Below are positions 25,713 through 35,806 of a stretch of DNA of 64,000 nt, in pieces. Both the position numbers and the translations under genes were made by a program. A model generated the notes under the pieces. The model did not search any database, was not told the DNA's origin, and saw only the letters and a program-made list of their open reading frames with translations. How positions within the stretch are numbered: the first letter of the stretch is position 1; each line of letters starts with the position of its first letter. Source of the DNA: Eunapius fragilis (lineage: Eukaryota > Porifera > Demospongiae > Spongillida > Spongillidae); contig OY811981.1 in NCBI GenBank assembly GCA_963681505.1, forward strand, positions 3,226,572 through 3,290,571, in the 5' to 3' direction.

Positions 25713-26905
25713 GTGTAATTACAAGGTACTTTGATTTCTGCATGAGAGCATAGGGCAAGAGGGTACTCATTAATTTTCTGCCCATTTTAGTCAAGTTTCT
25801 TCATGTATAGATTACACTGATGCAAATTACGTCAAAACAGCATACAACATATCAAAGTACAACTTGTCAATAAATCAAGTTGTCTAGTGCTTTTCATAAA
25901 CGTCATTTGGCAGATAAACTATTATATCGATCATGAGTGAACATGAACCCCACCTGCATACAATTAACATGTAATTAACGCTAGCCAATATGCACATATA
26001 ATAGTACTAATTCGAATTCATTTCAGGCGAGCCACGTTGCTTGTATCGTGCTGCCATCCTTTCTGGTACAGAATGAGCGGGGTTCCTTAGGTACTCTTTG
26101 TACCGTTTTCGGTTTCCACCAGTGAGATTACTCATAATATAACCGGCAAGCTCAAATTTTGCGAAACAATTTTTACGCGTAAAAATTTCGTACCACGTGC
26201 TAGCTTGTATCATGCCGCCAAAAAGTAAAGCGTACAGTGAAACCTCCACCAAGATACCTACATGAGAAAATTGAAATTGCTGTCGATGGCAAACGAGCTG
26301 ATGATCGTAAGTTTTCATCTTATGGTACCGCGTACGTGTATAGAGCCTATAATGTGCACTTAAAGTGTTAACGTTATAACGCGCGCGCATATAGTAGTAG
26401 TACGTACATGTCATACACACATGTGCATTTCGACGTTTGACAAGGCTGGCTATTGGCCGTTTCAATATATATAATTATAGCAACGAAGATGGAAAGTTGT
26501 TTATGATCACAGCGCGCACGAAAGGGCTTCATTATATATCACAACATACCGCTTGTTACAGTGCATGGTATGCCTCTGAGCGAGGCAGAGTTGGATAGGG
26601 GCGGCGTTTAGCTAGCCTTTCATCAACTCTCGTACGCGTGAAATAAAAAACGCCCACGCTATTATATTTCAATAGACCTTACATCTACGTCATCACGCGC
26701 GTCTACATGTACAGTTGTATGTTTAGAGAACAGTAGAGAATACACTTGCAAGACATCATCACTATCAACGGATAAAGGGAATATGTCACCCAGGATGACT
26801 TAAAGGGTCTATAAAGGAACAAGTTATTCTGTCATTTCAAGCGTTTTAAGGGTACTCCGTATCCATCCAGTTAGAATAAGAAAGTACTTATTCATTCTCA
26901 TACAG

Positions 26906-27805
26906 CGGATCCAAGCCCCCTATTTCCAAAAGACTCTGCATCTGAGGGAAATGTTCAGTAGTGATAACAAAGTGGTATGCAATTAAATGTTATTACAGTA
27001 TAATTGAACTGACATCATTTTTACCAGGACCATGCAAGCCAGAAACAGAAAACTAAGTCCTCATCCATTTCACAGAGCCCCAGTGATGAAGAAACAGAAA
27101 TGCAGGTATATTATAATCAGGAAAGGTAAATATTATTACAGTACAACTCAACATGCAAAGCAGAAACAGAAAACTAAGTCCTCATCCGTTTCACAGAGCT
27201 ACAGTGATGAAGAAACACAGGTATGTGTAATTTAAAATGTTAGAACATTAATTAAATATCAATTTTTTTAACCAGGACTATGCGAAAGGAAAACAGAAAG
27301 CTAAGCATATGATTATTTCACATGAAAAGGTATAGCATTTGTAACTTCCAAAGCATAAAGCGCACTAACTGCATTGAATATAAATTTTACTAAGAGATTA
27401 GGGTTAGGGTTAGGTAGCACATTTTTAAATATATATTTCTTTCACAGAAGGATGGGGTCAATCTGCTAATGCTAAATGTACCAGATCCTGTTAAGTATGG
27501 TCTTGCGTTGCTGGATTGTATCTTCAGTGAAGATGAACAAGCAGAATGCTGTTACGAAAACTCCACCACAAGCAACATGCAGTTTGTCCACAAAACCTCC
27601 TTTGTCGTCTACAAGGGTGAAGCAAATTGAAGGTACAATATTTGAACTCAGCATTATGAAATGGTTATACTTATCCATTTATAGAATGTATTGACAAAAA
27701 GTTTGGGAATGGATCAGTGACAGCACATGATTTGGAGATCTGGAAATCCCTCAATCAAAATTGTAGGGACAAGCGGAAAGAGGAACTGAAAAAAGAAAAG
27801 TTGTG
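26906..27805 (+). pseudogene. BEN-domain protein gene inside transposon (frame-shifted)
   Basis: Exon-like blocks with good borders: 26906-26974, 27028-27105, a duplicated version ending 27220, 27276-27329, 27448-about 27632, and 27685-27805 (stop TGA 27803-27805). The last two give DPVKYGLALLDCIFSEDEQA, then in another frame PPLSSTRVKQIE, then ECIDKKFGNGSV and NQNCRDKRKEE. That is the alpha-helical BEN pattern (DNA or chromatin binding). A one-base frame change near 27540 breaks it, so it is a pseudogene or there is a sequence error. Exon 27028-27105 (QKQKTKSSSISQSPSDEETE) is tandemly duplicated. The N-terminal exon was not found; 26213-26309 has an open stretch. Confidence 0.6.
27401..27413. 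repeat. Two TTAGGG units
   Basis: TTAGGGTTAGGGTTAGG in an intron of the BEN gene. This is the animal telomere unit, but too short to mean more than chance or a repair trace. Confidence 0.6.
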
Positions 27806-27943
27806 AATGTGAGTAGGCTTTCGCTGAGGAAAGTGCATGATGTGTGAACACACAACATTGCAATGTGCATTGAAAGCTACAATATCATGATGATTTGAAA
27901 AAGGCATTTGTGTTGAGTCAATGGGAATGGGCATTAATACTCT

Positions 27944-28193
27944 TGGACAAAATCTTGGGCAAGTCTTGCTCCAGCTCTTGCACAAGATCTTGGGCAAGTC
28001 TTACACAAGATCTTGGGCAAGTCTTGCACAAGATCCTTTGCTGGGTCCGCAAGATTTTGGCAGCCATAATCTTGGCATCTTGGGCAAGTCTTAGGCAAGT
28101 CTTGGACAAGATCTTGGGCAAGTCTTAGGCAAGTCTTGCCCAAGATCTTGTCCAAGATCTTGGGCAAGACTTGCGCAAGAACTTTTTGCTGGG
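27944..28193. repeat. Right subterminal palindrome array of BEN element
   Basis: About ten copies of (A)TCTTGGGCAAGTCTTGCACAAG variants in both orientations, ending in the inverted terminal repeat ...CAAGAACTTTTTGCTGGG. Confidence 0.9.
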
Positions 28194-28611
28194 ATACACA
28201 CACGTCTCATATCACGCCTATACACACACTTTCCACCATAAGACACTATTCTTTTCCCCTTGCTGTACACCCCTGTAAATTGTTATGTTGTGTGCTACAT
28301 GGATTCACTCATAAGCTTTGTCTATTTAACCTTATTTTCTATGTCTATGTCTGTGTGTGGTACCATTGAGAGGTTTAAAAAGACTTAGGACTTAACATTT
28401 ATACCTTCCCTTGTTCTATAAAATTTCCAGGGCCCAGATCTTTAACCGGCTTTTGGGATACAGCAGGAATTATATTTCTGACAGGCTTTTAAACCAGGTA
28501 AAAGTAGGTCTACTAAAGTCCCTCTTACAGAGTGGTGGATCTACAAGTAAAATCACAAAAGATAAATAGCACAGATTCCTAGAAGGAGCCCATGTATATT
28601 GCTATACACAT

Positions 28612-28660
28612 CCACACACACACACACACACACTCACACATGCACATACACTCACACACA
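28612..28660. repeat. (CA)n microsatellite
   Basis: CACACACA with CTCACACATG interruptions. Confidence 0.9.
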
Positions 28661-29063
28661 CCTAGAAGGGGCCCATGTACAATGTATAATGCTATACATG
28701 CACACACAAACCAGTGCTACTTAGAATTAGTGGTTCTGTGGGTATGACTGTCAGTTTGCTATGACCAGATGCACAAAGCCACCCATGGAAGTCACCCATG
28801 GAATGTTGATTTGCATGAGATGGTGGCAAAAAGATAGGCTAATGCCTTTGTGTTTAGGACTCTGCAATTAATGAAACATATGTTCACATACCCACCTGAG
28901 GATCACACCACTTGGTGTCATTTTATGTATGTTTTTGGATCTGGGGCAGTGCCGCTTCCGAACATGTTACAGGTGACTTCCATAGGCTTTTGCATTTGGT
29001 CATATGTGTAGCAAACTTGACAGTCATCCTCACCAGAACCACTAATCCTAAGTAGCATTGGAA

Positions 29064-29067
<4 letters not shown>

Positions 29068-29100
<33 letters not shown>

Positions 29101-29152
29101 ATGTGTGTGTGTGTGTGTGTGTGTTTGTGAGTGTTTGTGTGTGTGTGTGTGT
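29068..29152. repeat. (GT)n microsatellite at inner end of left arm
   Basis: GT repeats with a few interruptions. The complementary (CA)n at about 31003-31104 marks the inner end of the right arm. Confidence 0.95.
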
Positions 29153-29454
29153 AGATACTGTATGGAGGAGGGGGTTCTCCTGGATGGAATGGAAAAAGGG
29201 GGAAGGAGATCCCAATGTAGAAGTGTGACACCTATGGAAGAGGGGGTGCCTTGATGTGGGGGAGTGAGGAGCACCTGCTGTGAAGTGGGTGGGGAATCCT
29301 TACTGGTGGGGATGGAAGCCCTGATGTGGTGGAGCAAGTAGCATGCATCCATTGGTGGCCTTGTAGTGGCGTGGGTGTCCCAACATAAAGGGGCTAGCGA
29401 GGTGTCCACTGGTGGAGGTCCGGATACAGCTTGCTAAGCTTTTTCAAGACCACC

Positions 29455-29513
<59 letters not shown>

Positions 29514-30360
29514 TGTAGCATTGGTACCTTTCTTTCTTGGAGGATTTTATTTTTTGTAACGTGTACATGTAGGCAAGCTACTTGTAGACATATGGAAGCC
29601 TTGCATATAGTGGCAGTGAATATTATTGCTGGCCTATCTCAAACATTTGGAAAGACTGGGCCACTGTAGAGTTGATACAGATAGCATGTACTGACATGGC
29701 TTCTATTTACCCATGGGTATACACGCACTGAGTTGGTATAACAGAGATGAAGCTTCAGGACTAGTATATATACAAGAGCACCACCAGCATGTAATAATTA
29801 TATGCACACTGTAGTATAACTTAGTAAGCACTGCCAATAAGAAAGAGAACCATTGACGGGGACATGAGATTTGAACCCCCCCCCCCATCATTCCAACTCT
29901 GTCATGACCACTATCAGCTGAAATAGAGGAGTCCTTAAAACCCTCCCAATGAAGCACACTCTGAATTTGAGTACAGTGAATGGGACATGTATAGTGGAGC
30001 CTCACAGGGGCCTCTGACAAATGTATTGTGGCATTTGCCCCCATGGCCCCCGTGCTTCCTACCCCACTGACATCAGTCCAATACATGCAAGACACAGTCC
30101 AGTTACATGCATGCATGAAAAACACACCAGTGACATGGAGTCCTTCAGACATGATCATCTAGAGGAGACCATGGGATATGAGCATACAGTGGAGGATATG
30201 AGTCTGAAAAGTCATACTACCATTTTTGTGCTGATACAGTTATGAAATAGAAGGTAATGGAATATTTACACATGTAGGACCAAACATAAAGAGAATGAAT
30301 CTGAATATAAACATAGTTGAGAAAGAGGTTCGGTTACAGTGAAAGCACTGTAACCGAAAG
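29153..30360. other. Centre of the inverted duplication, no gene seen
   Basis: Holds a (GT)n array at 29457-29511, a C run at 29878 and a perfect 13-bp-stem hairpin at 30328-30357 (TTCGGTTACAGTG / CACTGTAACCGAA). No coding region recognised. Confidence 0.6.
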
Positions 30361-30900
30361 ACATAGAAAAAAATGTTCAAATGGACAAACCATATGAGTG
30401 AATCTATGTACAGTAGCCCACAACATAACAATTTACAGGGTGTACAGCAAGGGGAAAAGAATAGTGTCTTATGGTGGAAAGAGTGTGTATAGGCGTGACA
30501 TGAGACCTGTGCATGTGTTGGTTAATGAGTGTGCATGTGCCAGCCATGCAGATGAAATGAAAAACGGTGGGCGTTTAAAATATATGTGCCAGCAGAACGC
30601 AAATCCCGACAATAAGGAAGGGTTGCATGTGTTCCAGCCTAGCTGTGCTGCATGTGTCTTTAACTCGACCACGCCTCTCCCATAGCCTAGCTGATACACC
30701 GTGCACTATATATCATGGCTCTGACGTACTGTTATAGGTTATGAGCCTATAAATGGCCACGCAATGAGTGGCACCCAAAGAGTATGACCGAATCGACAGG
30801 GACACGATTTATGTACGCGTGTATCGGTACTGGTAGTTCGTACGTTCTATCCTATATGCCATCAACTTTCTCATAGAGAATAGAATGTCTTTATTACTTG
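30360..30900 (-). repeat. Third, partial copy of the duplicated sequence with Helentron-type end
   Basis: Same orientation as the right arm (matches about 31480-31965) and more diverged. At about 30846-30900 it runs straight into ATCCTATATGCCATCAACTTTCTC...TTTATTACTTGT. This is one arm of the palindromic head of the Helentron-like family, without its partner. Confidence 0.75.
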
Positions 30901-31002
30901 TATGCAAGGCTTCCATCTCTAGGTGAGCAGATCTAGAAGTAGTTTGTCAACACATCATAAAAATAAATTGCACATACTCCAAGAATAGAAAGGTTTTAAT
31001 GC

Positions 31003-31104
31003 CACACACACACATACACACACACACACACACGCACACACACACACACACATACACACACACACGCACACACACACACACACATACACACACACACACA
31101 CACG
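31003..31104. repeat. (CA)n microsatellite
   Basis: CACACA array with ATACA and ACGCA interruptions, at the inner end of the right arm. Confidence 0.95.
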
Positions 31105-32508
31105 GAAATTCCAATGCTACTTAGGATTAGTGGTTCTGGTGAGGATGACTGTCAAGTTTGCTACACATATGACCAAATGCAAAAGCCTATGGAAGTCACC
31201 TGTAACATGTTCGGAAGCGGCACTGCCCCAGATCCAAAAACATACATAAAATGACACCAAGTGGTGTGATCCTCAGGTGGGTATGTGACTAGACTGTAAG
31301 AGGGACTGTAAGAGGGACTTTAGTAGACCTACTTTTACCTGGTTTAAAAGCCTGTCAGGAATATAATTCCTGCTGTATCCCAAAAGCCGGTTAAAGAGAT
31401 CTGGGCCCTGGAAATTTTAAGGAAGGTAATAAATGTTCAGTCCTAAGTCTTTTTAAACCTCTCAATGGTACCACACACAGACATAGACATAGAAAAAAAG
31501 GTTAAATAGACAAAGCTTATGAGTGAATCCATGTAGCACACAACATAACAATTTATAGGGGTGTACAGCAAGGGGAAAAGAATAGTGTCTTATGGTGGAA
31601 AGGGTGTGTATAGGCATGACATGAGACGTGTGCATGTGTTCGTTCATGGGTGTGTGTGTGCCAGCCATGCAGATGAACTGAGAAACGGTGGGCGTTTAAA
31701 ATATATGTGCCAGCAGAACGCAATCCCGAAGGGTTACATGTGTTCCAGCCTAGCTGCGCTGCATGTGTCTTTAACTCGACCACGCCTCTCCCATAGCCTA
31801 GCTGATGCACCGTGCACTATTCATGTATATCATGGCTCTGATGTACTGTTATAGGTTGTGCGCCGGCCACGCAATGAGTGGCACCCAAAGAGTATGACCG
31901 AATCGACAGGGGCACGATTTCTACATAATGTTGTGCGCGCGTATCGGTACTGGTAGTACGTACCGTGTTTTGTATGATGATGGTAGCTGAATCCCACGCA
32001 TTTCGATCGCTTAACGAATCTTGTTCGTTATAGAAGAGAACCACTAAGTGACGTTTGTGAGAAGCTGGTACTTCAGTTGTACATATTAATATGTTAGTGG
32101 CATGGGCACGGGAGGTTACTATATATTCATGTGCTCGGGTAGCGGGAACCAGGTTGTAATAGGTTAATGGCGCGAAATGAACGAGAAATGTGCAATTACT
32201 TTGCACAGCTGAATCTCCGTAACGGATCAAGTAAAAATTAACGAACAGGATAAATCGATAGGCACAGGACCCCTCTGCGTATAAACCGAGTTTGAAGTTA
32301 AATGAGATGTCCTGCCGAAAGATATGGCCAGTTTGAACCACAAGGGGTATCGGACGTTGCAGCGCTGGCACGAAGCTAATGCAAGACCCAAAATCTATTT
32401 TACATTATAGAAATTGTGTAGTATGATGTTTTGAAAATAGGAAGTCAATAGCGTTTACCGTTCCGAAGTTATAGCGATTCAAACGCGAGTCATTTTTATA
32501 ACTTTTAT

Positions 32509-33416
32509 CAGGAACTACGATAGTAGTTCCTATATAGGAATTGACCCGGGTCGTGAATATCGTTAAAAAACGCGACCGGCGTATAACTCGCGTACCAAGA
32601 AACGGATAGTGTTGCTCTTTGTTGCTATCGAACCAGAAGGCAGAGACGGTCATTTAAGTGTTTTATTCCAGTCTTCAAACTGTTTGCTTTTAGAGAACAA
32701 AAAAGTTCGTGTTTTACTACGTCTCCATGCCAATTCTTCTCCGTCGTCGTCGTCGTCTTCTTCTTCTAATTCTCGGGTGAGCATAACTCCGGATAGGAAT
32801 GGTTTTAAAGAGCGCCAATTTTACCAATCGCTTTAGAATCTCCTGGAAGGACATCAAGTATAAAACTGACATACGTAATCATTACGTAATGCGTAGTGTT
32901 AAATAGAAGCGTTCCCATGGTGACACGAACGTATATTTAGAATTGTGCAAACAAAAGAGGAGAGCTAAACAACGAGACGACGAGTTATAAATCTCCCGCG
33001 TTCCTTACAGTGATCCCAAACAAAAGCGGGCGTCTGCTCGTGACGATAATTGAAGCGGAGGGGGGGGGGGGGGGGGGGGGGGGCACTTGCCAGTATTAAT
33101 AATCGATAAAAAATGATAATAAAAAAATTGAGCAAACAAGTACAGAAAAACATTCTCTAACGAGAAAGTTGGTGGGATATAGGAATTGGAGGCAATGGTG
33201 GTGTAAAAAGGAAGGGAACAAGGTTTTGAGAAAAGGGTAATGAGACGAAAATCCTATATTTAGCACGTGTAAATGTAACAGAACCAAAAGAAGTGCTAAA
33301 TATAGGATTTTCGTCTCATTACCCTTTTCTCAAAACCTTGTTCCCTTCCTTTTTACACCACCATTGTCTCCAATTCCTATGTCCCACCAACTTTCTCGTT
33401 AGAGAATGTTTTTCTT
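32509..33416 (+). mobile_element. Helentron-like variant, opposite orientation
   Basis: The tail hairpin AGGAACTAC/GTAGTTCCT lies at 32510-32531, next to TATAGGAATTG, and the palindromic head at about 33136-33416. The left arm of the inverted duplication reads CTTCGCTATAAATTATAAAAG here without the insert, so the site is known, with a few bases altered. The central stem of the head (TTTTGAGAAAAGGGTAATGA) is unlike both other subfamilies. A poly-G run lies at 33060-33083. Confidence 0.75.
33136..33416. repeat. Palindromic head of the 33-kb variant
   Basis: Arms ACATTCTCTAACGAGAAAGT...CGAAAATCCTATATTTAGCAC and complement, loop about 33270-33290. Both arms agree except for one or two positions. 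Confidence 0.95.
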
Positions 33417-33805
33417 ATATAGCGAAGGGCCATTTTCTCGGAGACTGCCACATATATAGTTGCATTGAAATGAACACTTTTGGAAAATAATAAAACCACA
33501 TCAGTGAGGAAAATGAGGGAGGCCAGCTCCATCATCCATGCCATGTCCACTTCTCGATTTTAAGAGTGAAAAAAAATGATATGAATGATGGATTGTGATA
33601 CTTTTCAAGGTCCTAGTATGACCAATGGAGCTTGACGCCAGAGTTTGCGAAGTTGTCGCTACTATGCATTGCCTGTGTCGACTATCTGTATATGTACCCA
33701 ACCCCCCCACAGGTTAAATAAACTCTACGCATATGCTGGCGCTAGTATGCGTAGGCATATCGGTATCACGCGCCATTGTGCATGGTACGTGCATCGATCG
33801 ATGTA

Positions 33806-35806
33806 ATGGCTTTTAAAATGAGAGATATTGTTGAAGAGCTTACGTGTCCTGTTTGCCAGGGAGAATTCGATGACCCTAGAATCCTGCCGTGTGGTCATTG
33901 TTACTGTCTGAATTGCATACGCCAACTCTTGAAAAAACCCAGCGTTCCTTTTCTCTGTCCTGAATGCCGCAAAGAAACTACACTACTTCGCAACGATCCG
34001 AACCTATTGCCAAAGTCACTGCTGGCGGTTCGAATGAAAGAAAAGGTAAAACGACAAAGCGAACAGCGGTTGTGTTCAAATCATGATGAACCGATGAAAC
34101 TCTTCTGTAACAACTGCCAGGTTATGGCTTGCATAAACTGTGTCTTAAGCAGCCACGCTAACCACGATTATCAGCTGGTGGAAGTAGTACTTCTAAACTT
34201 TGCCAAAACTGTGCGTGACAAGAGAACTGCGCTAGAAAAACAGAAGGAAGCTCTACTTCTGGCACACGAAGCTAACAGACGCACTCTGGCTGAGGTCAAC
34301 GAACAAGAGAGCAACATCGTTGGGAGGATTAACACTTTGTTTGATGAACTGTCGGTCATACTTCAGCGACGAAAAGAGGAGCTTATGATAGAAGCTTGTG
34401 CGTGCATGAACACAAAACGTGGTGCTCTAGACAGCCAGGAGAGGGCATTAAACGAAATGTTAACGCAACTTCACGGTTTGGGTAAGATTGCGGATGCCAT
34501 CTTGCAAAGTGATGAAACATTGATGGAATGCCACGAAGAAGTGGAAAATAACATACGCAAAAAGCTTGAAGAGTGCTCTAAATTGAATCTTCACCCCGCT
34601 ACTGAACCATCCAATGTGTGTGTTGAAATGACATGTGCTAGCGAATTGTCGGCCTTAACTAGAGAACAGTGGAAGATCATTTCTGCTGACTTCACTTCAA
34701 GCACTGTAGTACATGGTGTTCAAGCAACAATTGATGTCATGTGTACCACACCTGCCACTGTGAGTACCTCCAAGCAAATACAAGGCACACATGGTAAAAG
34801 TGAAGTGAATATTTATTTCAAACCTGTGACTATTCATGGAAACTGTGATGTGTATGAAACTGAATCTGGAGTATTTGAGTTCTCATATTGTGGCACAAAG
34901 AGAGGTCATCACAGATTGTGTGTAGAGGTGAATGGGAAGTATATAAGTCCAGTCTCAGTATTTGTAGCTGTTCCACCAAATAAGTTGGGTAAACTGGTAA
35001 GAGCCATTGAACGTATCCACTCTCCTAATTCCATGGCCATCAGTTCTAATGACCTTCTTATTGTCAATGAAGCAGGAGCTACTCCTCGTTTACTTGTAAT
35101 GGATAGATTTGGGGAAAATGTCTCTTATGTCAATTGCCCAGACGTTCGCTATCCAAATGGACTAGCAGTGGATAAAGATGGCATTATTTATGTGACAGAT
35201 GCTATTTCAAATGCACTGATGAAAATTGACCAAAAAGGCATTCTTGTGCAGAAAATAGGCTCCACTGGCAACAAACCAGGCCAATTTGATTCTGCTGGTG
35301 AAATTACAATAGTAAACGATGAGCTTATTTATGTGTCCGACTATGGAAACCATAGAATTCAAGTATTTGATAAAAACCTAGCCTTTTGCCACCATTTTGG
35401 AAGTTACGGATCTAAATTTGGGGAGTTTAATTGTCCAGGGGATCTGGCATACTCCAAAACAACTAAAGAATTATTTATTGCTGACTCTAAGAACCATCGC
35501 ATCCAGGCATTTACACTTGATGGCAAACCAGTTCGAGAGTTTGGTGGTGCTGGGTTGTTCTCTGGTAGGGCGAAGTTAATTGCCCCTTTGAATATCTGCC
35601 TTGATAAAAGTGAGAAGTTCTTATTCATTGCTGACGTTGAAGAAGGGCGTATTTTAGTATACACCACAATGGGAAAGTATGTCAGCTCTTTCAGTTCCAA
35701 GGGCAATGGGAGGGGGCAATTGCAGCGACCAACCCGTGTGGCCATGGACAGTGATGGATATGTGTACATCTGTGACAAAGGAAATAACAAGATAGTGGTA
35801 TTCTAA
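33806..35806 (+). CDS. TRIM-NHL protein (RING, B-box, coiled coil, filamin, NHL)
   Basis: Single-exon gene of 666 codons from the ATG at 33806 (MAFKMRDIVEELTCPVC); an in-frame ATG at 33776 adds 10 residues. Numbering from the upstream ATG: RING at 24-64 (CPVCQGEF...CGHCYC..C...CPEC), B-box at 100-133 (CSNHDEPMKLFC..C..C..C), coiled coil at about 140-250, filamin-type Ig repeat at about 300-405, then NHL repeats from about 415 to the end (GLAVDKDGIIYVTDA, YVSDYGNHRIQVF, FIADSKNHRIQAF, VYICDKGNNKIVVF). This is the layout of TRIM2/3/71-type proteins: RING E3 ligases whose NHL propeller binds RNA or protein. The exact orthologue cannot be assigned. Complete, with no broken motif. It stops at 35804-35806. 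Confidence 0.95.
   Translation: MAFKMRDIVEELTCPVCQGEFDDPRILPCGHCYCLNCIRQLLKKPSVPFLCPECRKETTLLRNDPNLLPKSLLAVRMKEKVKRQSEQRLCSNHDEPMKLFCNNCQVMACINCVLSSHANHDYQLVEVVLLNFAKTVRDKRTALEKQKEALLLAHEANRRTLAEVNEQESNIVGRINTLFDELSVILQRRKEELMIEACACMNTKRGALDSQERALNEMLTQLHGLGKIADAILQSDETLMECHEEVENNIRKKLEECSKLNLHPATEPSNVCVEMTCASELSALTREQWKIISADFTSSTVVHGVQATIDVMCTTPATVSTSKQIQGTHGKSEVNIYFKPVTIHGNCDVYETESGVFEFSYCGTKRGHHRLCVEVNGKYISPVSVFVAVPPNKLGKLVRAIERIHSPNSMAISSNDLLIVNEAGATPRLLVMDRFGENVSYVNCPDVRYPNGLAVDKDGIIYVTDAISNALMKIDQKGILVQKIGSTGNKPGQFDSAGEITIVNDELIYVSDYGNHRIQVFDKNLAFCHHFGSYGSKFGEFNCPGDLAYSKTTKELFIADSKNHRIQAFTLDGKPVREFGGAGLFSGRAKLIAPLNICLDKSEKFLFIADVEEGRILVYTTMGKYVSSFSSKGNGRGQLQRPTRVAMDSDGYVYICDKGNNKIVVF

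Larger units (their letters stand above)
25613..28193 (+). mobile_element. 2.58-kb TIR element carrying a BEN-domain gene
   Basis: Ends are about 40-bp inverted repeats beginning CCCAGCAAAAAGTTCTTGCG. Two sequences related to the flanks (30480-30560 and 31620-31690, reverse complement) lack the segment: AACACATGCACACGTCTC against AACACATA...ATACACACACGTCTC here. This defines both borders, with ATA as a likely 3-base duplication. Both ends continue inward as arrays of CTTGGGCAAGTCTTGCCCAAG-like palindromes. Apart from the BEN-domain gene I found no recognisable transposase; an open frame on the minus strand at 26007-26465 is unrecognised. Confidence 0.75.
23850..29060 (+). repeat. Left arm of large inverted duplication (two insertions)
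   Basis: Starts at CAGTCTCCGAGAAAATGGCC and matches, in reverse complement, 31100-33443. Two elements absent from the other arm interrupt it: 24307-25158 and 25613-28193. Without them the arm is about 1.8 kb. Identity is high throughout. It includes short open frames that are preserved in both arms but unrecognised. The inner end is a (GT)n tract. Confidence 0.85.
31100..33443 (-). repeat. Right arm of large inverted duplication
   Basis: Reverse-complement copy of the left arm (23850-29060), lacking both insertions found there but carrying its own at 32509-33416. It ends at ...GGCCATTTTCTCGGAGACTG. It includes an open frame of 184 codons (31817-32371, minus) that the left arm shares in pieces. 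No protein family recognised. Confidence 0.85.

Noticed and set aside
27944..28193. Repeated palindromes considered as CRISPR-like or rho-independent terminators
   Set aside because: They are the subterminal array of a transposon; the genome is eukaryotic and no cas genes are present.
29069..29231. Open frames made of Cys-Val or His-Thr repeats
   Set aside because: Translations of (GT)n/(CA)n microsatellites.
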